Assembly: GCF_002159495.1 (NCBI RefSeq)
Contig: NZ_NFIT01000008.1
Coordinates: forward strand, 1-64,000
Reading direction: 5' to 3'
DNA length: 64,000 nucleotides
Source: Olsenella sp. An293
Lineage (GTDB): Bacteria > Actinomycetota > Coriobacteriia > Coriobacteriales > Atopobiaceae
Positions 1 through 8,689 of the stretch are shown here, in pieces; the first letter of the stretch is position 1, and each line of letters starts with the position of its first letter. The notes beneath the pieces were generated by a model. The model worked only from the letters and a program-made list of their open reading frames with translations. It was not told the DNA's origin and did no database searches. Both the position numbers and the translations under genes were made by a program.

Positions 1-227
1 GACGAGGTGGTGCATGGCCTGGGCGGCGCGCACGTCCTCGAAGGGCTCGGCGCAGAGCTCGAGGGTGCGGTTCGCCGCGCCCTGCTGCGTCGAGGAGCCC
101 ACGATGGGGTCTCGCCCGTGGCGATGGTGAGGCTGCGCCAGCTGCCCGCCCGCATTATCGTCCGGTCGGCGTTGAGCGCACCGCGCTCGTGCCCGAGCGA
201 GAGTATCAGAGCAGACCCTCGACGCAT
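1..227 (-). pseudogene. DUF927-type ATPase remnant, frameshifted and cut by the window edge
   Basis: Reading the minus strand from an ATG at 225-227 gives residues SLGHERGALNADRTIMRAGS followed by WRSLTIATGETP, which resembles the conserved centre of DUF927 phage/plasmid-type helicase-like ATPases (compare the family pattern WRT..L.TGE.P). At the G run 106-109 the sense jumps by one base, and the next frame reads IVGSSTQQGAANRTLELCAE onward and stays open to position 1. The upstream P-loop half of such a protein is not visible, so this is an N-terminally truncated, frameshifted fragment. Family assignment is by recalled motif only. The homopolymer break could also be a sequencing error. Confidence 0.5.
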
Positions 228-305
228 TGGCGCTTGCCCGAGCCTTCGAAACAGCAACAAAAACGAAGACACCTGGTAGCCTGGACGCAGACGGAAGGAG
301 GCGCC

Positions 306-1094
306 ATGCCACGCAGGAACTGGACGCGCCGGGAGACCCTCATGGCGCTCGCCTTCTATCTGTGCCCTCCCCTGCCCCGCAAGAACTGGGACGACAACGA
401 TGCGGAAGTTCGGCTCCTCGCCGAGAGAATCGGGCGCTCGGAGTCCGCCGTCTGCCTCAAGATCGGTAACCTCAAGGCGTGCGATCCCAATCGCTCAGGT
501 AACGGCTTTGCCCATGCTGCGGCGATGGACGCCCAAGTCATGGCCGAGTACCTCGCCGAACCTGACGAGGCAATGTCCGAGGCGATGTGGGAGCTCGAGC
601 AGACCGGAATCCAGATCTCCTACGACGGAAGAATCGAGGCGCCGAGTCCTTCTCGCCCCAATCGACCGCAGCAGCTTGGGCTGGAACGCGTCGAGCAGGT
701 TCGCACGCGCGTCAACCAGAACTACTTCCGCAGCGTGCTACTTTCCAACTATGACGGCACCTGCTGTATCACGGGCATCGACATTCCTGCCCTGCTCACG
801 GCGAGCCACATCAAGCCGTGGTCGGCGGCAACGCCGAGCGAGCGCCTCATGTCGTCGAACGGCCTTTTGCTAAACGCGCTGCACGACCGCGGCTTCGACC
901 GCGGCCTCATCACGCTCGATGACCGCTACCGCGTCGTAGTCTCCTCGCGCGCGCCGCACACGCCCACCAACGACCAGTGGCTCTACGCCTTCGACGGGAG
1001 GAAAATCGCCCTACCGGGCAAAGACAAGTCAACCTGGCCGAGCCTCGACTTCATCCACTACCACAACGACTGCGTCTTCGAGCAGTGCGCTTAG
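306..1094 (+). CDS. HNH endonuclease (HNH_2-type), restriction-like
   Basis: A 262-residue protein. The C-terminal half carries an HNH_2-like nuclease domain: CCITG at about 153-157, LLTASHIKPW with H168, the ER...NGLLLN stretch with N185 and N190, and HDRGFD with H193. Such domains cut DNA with a beta-beta-alpha metal fold and are common in restriction or mobile-element neighbourhoods. The N-terminal part (about 1-60) looks like the small helical domain seen in many HNH_2 proteins with unknown targets. The ATG at 306 follows GGAAGGAG with good spacing; the frame is open further upstream (from 189) but without a ribosome site. No methyltransferase partner is nearby, so a role in restriction is only inferred. 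Confidence 0.75.
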   Translation: MPRRNWTRRETLMALAFYLCPPLPRKNWDDNDAEVRLLAERIGRSESAVCLKIGNLKACDPNRSGNGFAHAAAMDAQVMAEYLAEPDEAMSEAMWELEQTGIQISYDGRIEAPSPSRPNRPQQLGLERVEQVRTRVNQNYFRSVLLSNYDGTCCITGIDIPALLTASHIKPWSAATPSERLMSSNGLLLNALHDRGFDRGLITLDDRYRVVVSSRAPHTPTNDQWLYAFDGRKIALPGKDKSTWPSLDFIHYHNDCVFEQCA

Positions 1095-1119
1095 CCGAGC
1101 CATTAATCACTACCGACAC

Positions 1120-1227
1120 TCAAAGTCCTATAGGCCACTCCTCATCGAGCGCGGCCATTGCCTCCTTGACGGTGTGATGGAGACCAAAGAGGCTCCTGCT
1201 TTCGCGGCAATTGACTCGATACGCCAC
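1120..1227 (-). other. possible 35-codon ORF directly after the lipoprotein stop
   Basis: After the TAG stop of the lipoprotein gene (1228-1230) the same frame continues with GTG and runs 35 codons to a TGA at 1120-1122. It includes SRSLFGLHHTVKEAMAALDE and ends EEWPIGL. The composition looks protein-like rather than random. No ribosome site precedes the GTG, so this may be a stop-codon-separated tail of the upstream gene, a remnant of an older gene, or chance. No family is recognised. Confidence 0.25.
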
Positions 1228-2628
1228 CTACATTCGCACGAGAAGCGTGGGCGCGTCAGCAAACAGCTCAGGCTCGCTGTACTGAAAGCCGTTCGCCAGC
1301 GTCTCCGTGCGCATCGCAATCACCTCGTAGGGAGGAGCGCTGTCGACGTCCTCGGCGGCGGGGTTCTTCTCGACCCGATAGAGCGTGGGCGCAAGGCCGC
1401 CCGGCGTGACGCCCAGCTCCGCAAGGCCCGTCTGCGGGTCCTGGTTGTCATACGCCAGCCTGATGTTAAACCAACCTTTGTCCCGCACGCTTTCCGGCAG
1501 ACGCGCAAAGAGGTCTGGGGCCACCGCTAGGCTATAGGCCTCAAAGGCCCCCGGTGCGAACTCGCGCTCGTCAAAGCGCTCGAGGCTCCCACTCTCCTGG
1601 AGTTCCTCCAGCGAGACGGGACTCTCCACGGTCTCCAGCTCCACATCACCCGTGCGCAGACGCACGCCGCACTCATCGGAGGTGACGTAAACGCCCTTGC
1701 CCACGGGGAACCACTCCACGATGAGCCAGCTGCCAATGTCATCGGCACCCGTATCACTATCGTCAAAGGGACTGAGCTCGCCGAGCTTGCCGTTCTCCGC
1801 GTCGCTGAGAACGGCGGCGTCGGTGTCTTCGGGCACCCCATCGCGACACCCGCCCTGGTAGACGACCACCCGCGTCTCCGTGTCCCCGTCCGTCAGAGGA
1901 AGCAGCGCGCGGCACGCCCCCTCGATGGGCGCCACCCACGCGGGCGTCTCGGGAACGTCTGTCGGGAAGCCGTCCGCATAGTCCGCGTCCGCACCGGAGA
2001 GCTCGATCTTAACGTACGGCACACCCAGGCTGACGCGCGAGGCCTCCTGCTCGAAAAAGCTGTCGTCGCCCGTGTAGCGCGCGTAGAAGAACGAGGCGCT
2101 CTGCTCCACGGTCGTCTCGACCTCGCCGTTCTTCTCGCCAGCTGGATCCTCCGGCCAGTAGTACGTCGAGATGCACCCCTCAAAGAAGCCGTCCTCCTCA
2201 AGCGGGACGCCGTTCACAGTCACGGATGCAACGTCGCAGCCCGCGTCCCCCAGGCGCTCGCAGCAACCCTCGAGCTCCTCGCGGAAGCGCTGCTCGTAGG
2301 CTGCCGTGACCTCGTCCTGCTGCCGGTTGTCGCCAACGACGCCGTCCTCAAAGTCCACGAGCACCGTCTGACCGTCGCTCATGGTGCAGAACGCCCGACC
2401 GGACGACTGGTAGCCAAACAGGGCGTACGACCGGTCCTCCCAGACGTCGACCACGTGGGCGTTGTCACCGTACTTCTCGGCGTAATACCGCTCCGCCTGC
2501 CTGGCAACGCCCTCTTCGTCGAACTCCCCCAGGTTGCCGCAACCCACAAGGGCAAGAACGGTCACCATGGCGAGAAGAACGAGCGGGGCGAGCCTGCGGC
2601 GCAAAATCGGAGCGGTGGCATACGTCAT
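1228..2628 (-). CDS. secreted lipoprotein of unknown function
   Basis: A 466-residue protein with an N-terminal signal peptide (RRRL followed by APLVLLAMVTVLALVGC) ending in a lipobox, so it should be lipid-anchored on the outer face of the membrane. The mature part is acidic, with several cysteines (for example CERLGDAGCD and CGVRLRTGDVE) and no motif I recognise. The start ATG at 2628 is preceded by GGGAGG at normal spacing; an upstream ATG at 2664 in the same frame lacks one. It is convergent with the HNH gene. Nothing in the context fixes its role. Confidence 0.65.
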   Translation of the reverse strand: MTYATAPILRRRLAPLVLLAMVTVLALVGCGNLGEFDEEGVARQAERYYAEKYGDNAHVVDVWEDRSYALFGYQSSGRAFCTMSDGQTVLVDFEDGVVGDNRQQDEVTAAYEQRFREELEGCCERLGDAGCDVASVTVNGVPLEEDGFFEGCISTYYWPEDPAGEKNGEVETTVEQSASFFYARYTGDDSFFEQEASRVSLGVPYVKIELSGADADYADGFPTDVPETPAWVAPIEGACRALLPLTDGDTETRVVVYQGGCRDGVPEDTDAAVLSDAENGKLGELSPFDDSDTGADDIGSWLIVEWFPVGKGVYVTSDECGVRLRTGDVELETVESPVSLEELQESGSLERFDEREFAPGAFEAYSLAVAPDLFARLPESVRDKGWFNIRLAYDNQDPQTGLAELGVTPGGLAPTLYRVEKNPAAEDVDSAPPYEVIAMRTETLANGFQYSEPELFADAPTLLVRM

Positions 2629-2691
2629 GGGGAACCTCCCGCGCGAGGGGGATTGTGGCCCCATTGTCGCAGAACGAACGCCAGGGGCCCG

Positions 2692-4122
2692 CTACTTGTC
2701 CCTGAACGACAGCATCCCGCTGTAGTCCGCGTCCCGCGGGCGCCGGAGGTCGGGGTCGCGGAAGAAGTCCGCGGCAAGCCGGCTGATCACGGGCGAGAGC
2801 GCGATCAGCGCGATGAGGTTGGGGATCGCCATGAGGCCGTTGAAGCAGTCGGCGAACTCCCAGACCACGTCGAGGTTGGTCACGCAGCCCGCGAACACCA
2901 TGGCGACATAGGCAACCTGGTAGACGCGCACGGCGGCGCGCTGGGCGCGGCTCTTGCGGAAAAGGTACTCCACGCACTTCTCGCCGTAGTAGTACCACGC
3001 GATGAGCGTGGCAAACGCAAAGAGCATGAGGCCCACAGTCACGATGTACTGACCGCCGGGGATGCTCTGCCCAAAGGCCGCCGAGCTCATGGCGCCCTCG
3101 GACATCATGGGGTCGGCGTGCCACAGCCCCGAGGTGATGATCACGAGACCCGTGATCGTGCACATGACGATGGTGTCGAAGAACACCTCGAAGGTGCCCC
3201 ACAGGCCCTGACGGGCGGGGTGGTCGGTGTCGGCAGAGGCATGCGCGATGGGCGCCGAGCCCATGCCCGCCTCGTGCGTGAACACGCCGCGCGACATGCC
3301 CACGCGGCACGCGTACATGACCGTGGCGCCCAAAAAGCCGCCCGTGGCGGCCGTGCCGGTGAAGGCGTCGCGGAAGATCTGGGCGATCGCGGCGGGGATC
3401 TCGCCGGCGTTGACCACGAGCACCGCCGCGGCGCCGAGCAGGTAGAAGATGGCCGCGAAGGGCACGAGCTTCTCGGTGATCTGCGCGATGCGGGTGATGC
3501 CGCCGATGAGCACCAGACCCGCGAGCAGCGCCACCACGGCGCCGATGACGGGCAGCGGCACCCCGAAGGTGGCGTTCACGCTGCCGGCAAGCGAGTTGGC
3601 CTGCACGCTCGCCCCGATGCCGAACGACGCGAGGAAGCCGAAAGCGGCGAACAGCATCGCGAGCCAGCCAAGCCCCAGGCCGCGCGAGATGTAGTACATG
3701 GGGCCGCCCACGATCTCGCCGCGCTCGTTGCGCGTGCGGTATGCCACCGACAGCGTGACCTCGCAGAACTTGATGACCATGCCCGCAAGCGCGGAGAGCC
3801 ACAGCCAGAAGATCGCGCCCGGGCCGCCCGTTGCCACCGCGAGCGCCACGCCCACGATGTTGCCGGTGCCGAGCGTCGCCGCGAGCGCGGTGCACACCGC
3901 CTGGAAGGGCGAGATGGTGCCCTCCCCCGCCTCGGACGGGTCGGCGCGCCGGAAGAGCGTCTTGGTGGTGTAGCGCATGACCACGTTGAAGCGCGTGAAC
4001 ACGACGCCGCGGGTGACGAAGAGCAAAAACACGCCGGTCCCGAGCATCAGCACGACCATGGGGGCGCCCCACAGCACGTTGTCGTTCAGGGCGGTGATGG
4101 CGGACATGAAGAAGTCAAACAT
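2692..4122 (-). CDS. sodium:alanine symporter (AGCS family)
   Basis: A 476-residue, highly hydrophobic protein with about 10-11 membrane segments. It imports alanine or glycine with Na+. Family hallmarks are near the N-terminus: TRGVVFTRF, then SPFQAVCTALAATLGTGNIV, GGPGAIFWLW and GGPMYYISRGLG. Its length is typical of AgcS/AlsT proteins. It stands alone on the minus strand; the upstream 280 bases hold short inverted repeats rather than a gene. Substrate preference cannot be told from sequence. Confidence 0.9.
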   Translation of the reverse strand: MFDFFMSAITALNDNVLWGAPMVVLMLGTGVFLLFVTRGVVFTRFNVVMRYTTKTLFRRADPSEAGEGTISPFQAVCTALAATLGTGNIVGVALAVATGGPGAIFWLWLSALAGMVIKFCEVTLSVAYRTRNERGEIVGGPMYYISRGLGLGWLAMLFAAFGFLASFGIGASVQANSLAGSVNATFGVPLPVIGAVVALLAGLVLIGGITRIAQITEKLVPFAAIFYLLGAAAVLVVNAGEIPAAIAQIFRDAFTGTAATGGFLGATVMYACRVGMSRGVFTHEAGMGSAPIAHASADTDHPARQGLWGTFEVFFDTIVMCTITGLVIITSGLWHADPMMSEGAMSSAAFGQSIPGGQYIVTVGLMLFAFATLIAWYYYGEKCVEYLFRKSRAQRAAVRVYQVAYVAMVFAGCVTNLDVVWEFADCFNGLMAIPNLIALIALSPVISRLAADFFRDPDLRRPRDADYSGMLSFRDK

Positions 4123-4255
4123 GGAGGGCCTCTCGACGGGGCACGGGCAGTTTCAGCTACATAAAGGGCAACTTTGCCCTACCTGTGTTTCCGTAGCGTG
4201 ACGGGAGCGTTGATTGATGGGCAGCGCTTGAAGCGCCGCGTTCTTCTCGGCTGCA

Positions 4256-4352
4256 AGATTATTCTCCGCAGAATAATTCTCAGCAGAATAATCTTGGCCT
4301 CCGCGCCGATAGGCGTTTTACCGCCACTGGCGGTAAAGATTTGGCGGTAATA
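4256..4352. repeat. AT-rich palindromic intergenic element
   Basis: Between the alanine symporter and the broken Abi gene sit two adjacent inverted-repeat units. The first is AGATTATTCT ... AGAATAATCT with a third AGAATAATTCT between the arms. The second is TACCGCC-ACT-GGCGGTA followed by another GGCGGTAA. The AT-rich unit stands out from the GC-rich surroundings. It could terminate the Abi transcript or be a small mobile repeat. A minus-strand ORF through it looks like translated repeat, not a gene. Confidence 0.5.
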
Positions 4353-4405
4353 ACAAGCAAGCGGTCGAGCAAAAGACGGAGGTTCTGAGACGTCTTCCCA
4401 GTTGG

Positions 4406-5379
4406 TCACTGCAGAACACCCGAGATTTGCACAAACTCCTGGTCAAGGTTTGCCAAATGACGCTTCCAAATCGGGCATTCATGCCATCCCTCAACGAACC
4501 CCATTCGTCTCAGCTCATCGTCATTCAGATTCTTCAATAGACTGAAGAGCCTCTCACGCCAGGAAGTCTCCGGAGCAATCCTATCGAGCAGGTAGCTCAA
4601 TATGGTCAGAATGCCAAACATGTTGTCCGACCGTACCTTGAACGGCTCGTGCCACTCAGGGTCCTTCTCCGCTGCAGGAATAATCGGCCTGGTACCAATG
4701 CCCCTGTTCCAGAGGCGGCCATGATGTGCACAGATGTTTCGCACGGTGTTGATGGCAACAAGCCAGGACTTTAGAACCCGAGACGAGACGCCCAAATCAC
4801 CGGACAGCTTGTTTCTGATTGCCGGTGAGGCCCCGTTATAGAGACGAAGCATCGTGCCAAAGTCCATTATATTCACGAGAATCCAATACGGAGGGAGGCT
4901 GTGAACATCGCCGTACTGCTCTCTGAAGTGAACAGCAAAAGGCTCGCGAGATCGTTCGAACTCGCTCTCACATCGCTCAAGAAACTCCTCGTAATCCTCC
5001 TTCGTTAGACGGGGAAGGTTCTTGGAATCCAGAAAGCCAAACGGCCCTGTTGCCCCGGCAAGTTCATACGCGAGTTGCGTGCGAAAAAAACCTCAATGCG
5101 CTCAATGGCATCGAGCACAACGAGCCTAAACTGACGATCGAAGACGTAGAGCTTCCACACCTGCTCGAAGGTCGTTCCCTCGACAAACCGCTCGTCCTTC
5201 TCACCATCCTCATCGGAAACAGGCTTGCGCTTGAAGTTGTACCAGTATCCGCTCAGTCGGTAATACCCAATATCAGCAAGATGAGCGATAAGACAGTCAC
5301 GGTCAGCGATGAGCCCTCGCTCATTAATCAGCAGGTCAGCCTGCCTCTCAAAGGTGAGCCAAGGCTTTGAATACTCCAT
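4406..5379 (-). pseudogene. Abi family (Abi_2, AbiD/F-like) protein, single frameshift
   Basis: The N-terminal part (from ATG 5379) reads KPWLTFERQADLLINERGLI and DIGYYRLSGYW, typical of Abi_2 phage-abortive-infection proteins. At the A run 5084-5090 (+ strand) the frame is lost. One base on, the sense resumes as FRTQLAYELAGATGPFGFLD, continues through NIMDFGTMLRLYNG and VRNICAHHGRLWNRG, and stops at 4406. A one-base change in the 7-A run would restore a protein of about 324 residues. Family members have been linked to aborting phage infection or to RNase-like activity. Base composition is lower in GC than the neighbours, which suggests transfer. True decay, phase variation and a read error cannot be separated here. 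Confidence 0.8.
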
Positions 5380-5498
5380 CGCACCCCCGCATCGAGATAA
5401 AAGAAGACCCGCCAGTGTGCATCGTTGAGAGGCCAGACGGGTTTACTGATTTCATCCTACCACAGCATGAAAGAACCTATACGCGGGCGAGAAAAGCG

Positions 5499-5532
5499 AG
5501 GGCCCGCCGGGCATGGCAAACCGACGGGCCCT
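5499..5532 (-). terminator. hairpin terminator of the xdhD operon
   Basis: A 12-bp stem (5499-5510 with 5521-5532; AGGGCCCG core, one G-T mismatch) lies 60 bases beyond the xdhD stop. On the minus strand it is followed by CGCTTTTC, a short U-run, as in an intrinsic terminator. Confidence 0.65.
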
Positions 5533-5591
5533 TAGCAAGGGATGTGCGACGAGGCGGAGCTTCCTGGTCGCGGGGTATGTCAGTCGCGCCC

Positions 5592-8363
5592 CTAGTCGCG
5601 CGCGTAGTACGAGTGTCGCAGCGGGAGCTCGCACTGCAGCTCGCCGGTGAGCGCGCGGTAGGCATTCTGCACCGCGGGCGCCGTCGGGATCGTGGCGATC
5701 TCTCCGATGCCCTTGCCGCCGTACGCCACGTCCAAGAGCTCGTCCTTCTCGACGTAGATCGCGTGGATGTCCGGGATGTCCGTCGCCCTGAAGAGGCCCA
5801 GCGTGCCGAACTTCACCTGCGGCACGCAGTCCTCGAGGTCAAAGCGCTCGGTCAGCGCGTAGCCCATGCCCATGAGCACGCCGCCCTCGATCTGGCCCTG
5901 GATGGCGATGGGGTTCACGACCTTGCCGGAGTCGTGCGCGGCGTGGACCTCGGTCACGCGCCCGTCGTCGTCCAGGATCACCACGTGCGTGGCGTAGCCG
6001 TAGGCCACGTGGCTCTTGGGGTTGGGGACGTCCGCGCCGAGCTTGTCGGTCTTCTCGAGGTACTCGTAGGAGAACTCGCGGCCCTCGAGCGCGGCCAGCG
6101 CCGCCACCGGGTCGCTCGCGTGGTAGCCCGCGCCCGGCCCCACGTAGGGCGTGCCGTCGGCGTACTCCACCACGAAGCCGTCGCCGTGCGCGACCACCGG
6201 CTCGGAGCCGGTCTCCGTACCCTCCTCCACCGCGAGCATGGCGTCGCGCAGCAGGAACGCGGCGCCGCGCACGGCCTCGCCGGTGATGAGCGTCTGGCGC
6301 GAGCCGGAGGTGGTGCCGGAGTCGGGCGCGTTCTCGGTGGAGCACTCGCCGTTGGCGATGTGCGACAGGGGCAGCCCCGTGGCCTCGGCCACGTCCTGCA
6401 GGAAGACCGTGTTGCAGCCCTGGCCGATGTCGGAGGTGGCGGAGTAGACCACCGCGCGGCCGTCCTCCACGCGGATCTTGCAGCGGCCCGCGTCGGGCAG
6501 GCCCACGCCCACGCCGGAGTTCTTCATCGCGCACGCGATGCCGGCGTGGCCGGGATGCGCCTCGTAGACGTCCTTGACCGCGAGCAGGGTCTCCTTGAGG
6601 GCCGTGGAGCGGTCGGCGATCTGGCCGTTGGGCAGGACCTTGCCGGGCTCGATGGCGTTGCGGTACCGGATCTCCCACGGGGAGATGCCCACCTCGTCGG
6701 CGAGAAGGTCGATGAGGCTCTCCAGCGCGAACTCGCTCTGGCAGACGCCGAAGCCGCGGAACGCGCCGGCCGGCGGGTTGTTGGTGTACCAGCCAAAGCC
6801 GCGAATGTCCGTGTTCTGGTAGCAGTACGGGCCCACGGAGTGCGTGCAGGCGCGCTCGAGGACCGGGCCGCACAGCGACGCGTAGGCTCCGGTGTCGAAG
6901 TTGATCTCGCAGTCCAGGCCCACGAAGGTGCCGTCCTCGTCGCAGCCGAGGGTGAAGGTGCCCTCCATGTAGTGGCGCTTGGGGTGGAAGTTGATGGACT
7001 CCTGGCGCGTGAGGCGCACCTTGACCGGCCGGTTCACGGCGAGCGCGGCGAGCGCGGCCAGGTGCTGCACGGAGACGTCCTCCTTGCCGCCAAAGCCGCC
7101 GCCCACGAGCATGGTCTCCACGACCACCTTCTCGGGCGTGGCGTCCCAGCCCAGCATGTGGGCGATCTCCTTGCGGGAGTCGTAGGCGCCCTGGTCCGAC
7201 GAGCACACCTTGACGCCGCCCTTGTACGGGAAGGCGACGGCGCACTCGGGCTCGAGGAACGCGTGCTCGGTGAACGGGGTCTTGAAGGTGCGCGTCACCT
7301 TGTGCGCGGCGCCCGCGAGCGCGGCGGCCGCGTCTCCGCGGACCACGTGGCGCTGCTGGCAGATGTTGTTCTCGGGCGTGACCCAGTTGCCGAAGGCGAG
7401 ATAGGGCTTGTGGAGGACGGGCGAGCCCTCCGCACGGGCCTCCTCGATCGAGCGCACCGGCTCGAGCACCTCGTACTCAACCTTGACGGCCTTCTTGGCC
7501 TTCTCGAGCGTGGCGGCGTCCTCGGCCACCACGAGCGCGATGGCGTCGCCCACGCAGTGGGTGATGTCGCCCTCGGCGGTCATGACGTCCCAGTCGTAGA
7601 GCAGGTGTCCGACCGCGTTCACGGGCACGTCGGCGGCCGTGAGCACGGCCAGGACGCCCGGCATGGCGCGGGCCTTCTCGGCGTCGATCTTGACCACGCG
7701 GGCGCGCGGGTACTTGGAGCGGACGGCGCTCGCGTAGGTGAGGTCGGGGAAGTCGCGCTCGTCGATGTCGTCGGGGTACTTGCCGTACCCGAGGACCTTG
7801 CGGCGCACGTCAACGCGGAAGGCGCGCTTGCCCACGCCGTAGTCATCGCCGCGCTCGAGCTCCGGGTCGATCTGGGCGTCGCCCCGCAGGATCGCGGCGG
7901 CGAGCAAGATCCCCTCGATGATCTTCTTGTAGCCGGTGCAGCGGCAGACGTTGCCGCGGATGGCCGCCTTGACCTGGTCCTCGGTGGGGTCGGGCACCTT
8001 GTGGACGAGGGCCGCGCCCGCCATGACCATGCCGGGGATGCAGAATCCGCACTGGACGGCGCCCACGGCGCCGAAGGCGTAGACGAAGGCCTCCTGCTCC
8101 TCGTGGGGCAGGCCCTCCACGGTCACGATGTCGCGCCCGTTGGCCAGGCGCGTGGTGAGGACGCACGCCTTGGTGGCGCGGTCGTCCACGAGCACGGTGC
8201 AGGTGCCGCACGCGCCCTCGGAGCAGCCGTCCTTGACGGAGGTGAGCTTGAGGTCATCGCGCAGGTAGCGCAAAAGCGGCTTGTCGCAGGTGACGACCTG
8301 CTCCTCGCCGTTGACGGTGAAGCGGTACTCGGCGGGTGCCTTGACGGCGGTTCCAGCAGCCAT
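5592..8363 (-). CDS. xdhD: selenium-dependent-type xanthine dehydrogenase, fused FeS and Mo subunits
   Basis: A 923-residue molybdenum hydroxylase. The first ~170 residues form a [2Fe-2S] domain (C47, C52, C55 in GCSEGACGTC; then CGFCIPGM and GNVCRCTGYKKI). The rest is the molybdopterin domain, with GGGFGGKED near 418, PPAGAFRGFG, DIGQGCN and the catalytic glutamate in GGKGIGEIA near 883. There is no FAD domain, as in the XdhD/Se-dependent XDH subfamily (TIGR03311-type). It should oxidise a purine such as xanthine or hypoxanthine; the selenium is a labile cofactor, not selenocysteine, and no in-frame UGA is present. The ATG at 8363 follows GGGGAGGAG. It is the last gene of the cluster; electrons probably pass to the ferredoxin and YgfK. 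Confidence 0.85.
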   Translation of the reverse strand: MAAGTAVKAPAEYRFTVNGEEQVVTCDKPLLRYLRDDLKLTSVKDGCSEGACGTCTVLVDDRATKACVLTTRLANGRDIVTVEGLPHEEQEAFVYAFGAVGAVQCGFCIPGMVMAGAALVHKVPDPTEDQVKAAIRGNVCRCTGYKKIIEGILLAAAILRGDAQIDPELERGDDYGVGKRAFRVDVRRKVLGYGKYPDDIDERDFPDLTYASAVRSKYPRARVVKIDAEKARAMPGVLAVLTAADVPVNAVGHLLYDWDVMTAEGDITHCVGDAIALVVAEDAATLEKAKKAVKVEYEVLEPVRSIEEARAEGSPVLHKPYLAFGNWVTPENNICQQRHVVRGDAAAALAGAAHKVTRTFKTPFTEHAFLEPECAVAFPYKGGVKVCSSDQGAYDSRKEIAHMLGWDATPEKVVVETMLVGGGFGGKEDVSVQHLAALAALAVNRPVKVRLTRQESINFHPKRHYMEGTFTLGCDEDGTFVGLDCEINFDTGAYASLCGPVLERACTHSVGPYCYQNTDIRGFGWYTNNPPAGAFRGFGVCQSEFALESLIDLLADEVGISPWEIRYRNAIEPGKVLPNGQIADRSTALKETLLAVKDVYEAHPGHAGIACAMKNSGVGVGLPDAGRCKIRVEDGRAVVYSATSDIGQGCNTVFLQDVAEATGLPLSHIANGECSTENAPDSGTTSGSRQTLITGEAVRGAAFLLRDAMLAVEEGTETGSEPVVAHGDGFVVEYADGTPYVGPGAGYHASDPVAALAALEGREFSYEYLEKTDKLGADVPNPKSHVAYGYATHVVILDDDGRVTEVHAAHDSGKVVNPIAIQGQIEGGVLMGMGYALTERFDLEDCVPQVKFGTLGLFRATDIPDIHAIYVEKDELLDVAYGGKGIGEIATIPTAPAVQNAYRALTGELQCELPLRHSYYARD

Positions 8364-8374
8364 GGTCTCCTCCC

Positions 8375-8587
8375 CTACTGGGCCGGGGCGTAGATGCCCA
8401 GTGTGTCGTGGATGACGCCCTTGCGGCACTTGGTCGCGCACATGCCGCAGGCGATGCAGAGGCTGTAGTCGATGCGGGCCCGCTTGTCCTCGACGTGCAT
8501 GGCGCCCGCGGGACACGCGCGCTCGCAGAGGCGGCACCCTATGCAGCCCTCGTCGGCGACCCAGATGCGCCTGGTCTCGTCGTCCAT
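8375..8587 (-). CDS. 2[4Fe-4S] ferredoxin-like protein
   Basis: A 70-residue protein with two cluster motifs, CIGCRLCERACP and CIACGMCATKC. It stops 11 bases before xdhD and follows ygfK, so it is very likely an electron carrier between the hydroxylase and YgfK. The ATG at 8587 has GAGGGGAG at good spacing; an in-frame ATG seven codons upstream does not. A YgfS-like role is inferred from context. Confidence 0.85.
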   Translation of the reverse strand: MDDETRRIWVADEGCIGCRLCERACPAGAMHVEDKRARIDYSLCIACGMCATKCRKGVIHDTLGIYAPAQ

Positions 8588-8602
8588 GTCTCTCCCCTCG
8601 TC

Positions 8603-8631
8603 GGTCAAAACGGGACGGGCCCCTTTTGACC
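8603..8631. repeat. GGGAC-core palindrome between ygfK and the ferredoxin
   Basis: Arms GGTCAAAA and (CC)TTTTGACC enclose a CGGGACGGGCC core. It belongs to the same kind of dispersed palindrome as those at 11702, 33046 and 63780: a GGGAC/GTCCC centre with different outer arms at each place. Confidence 0.6.
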
Positions 8632-8689
8632 CCTCGTCGCGTGCGAGGCCCGCGGGCGAGAAGAACCTCGGCCCGCGGGTCGCACGAAG

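Noticed and set aside
306-1094. Homing endonuclease of an intron or intein
   Set aside because: The gene is free-standing with its own ribosome site and no flanking split gene or intron structure.
4179-4409. 76-codon minus-strand ORF downstream of the Abi gene
   Set aside because: It translates the AT-rich inverted repeats and has no ribosome site.
5592-8363. Selenoprotein with in-frame UGA in xdhD
   Set aside because: The frame is uninterrupted; in this enzyme group selenium is a labile cofactor at the Mo site.
5367-8393. 1008-codon plus-strand ORF
   Set aside because: It is antisense to xdhD and the ferredoxin; rich in R, G, A, H, V with no domain, typical of GC-driven open frames.
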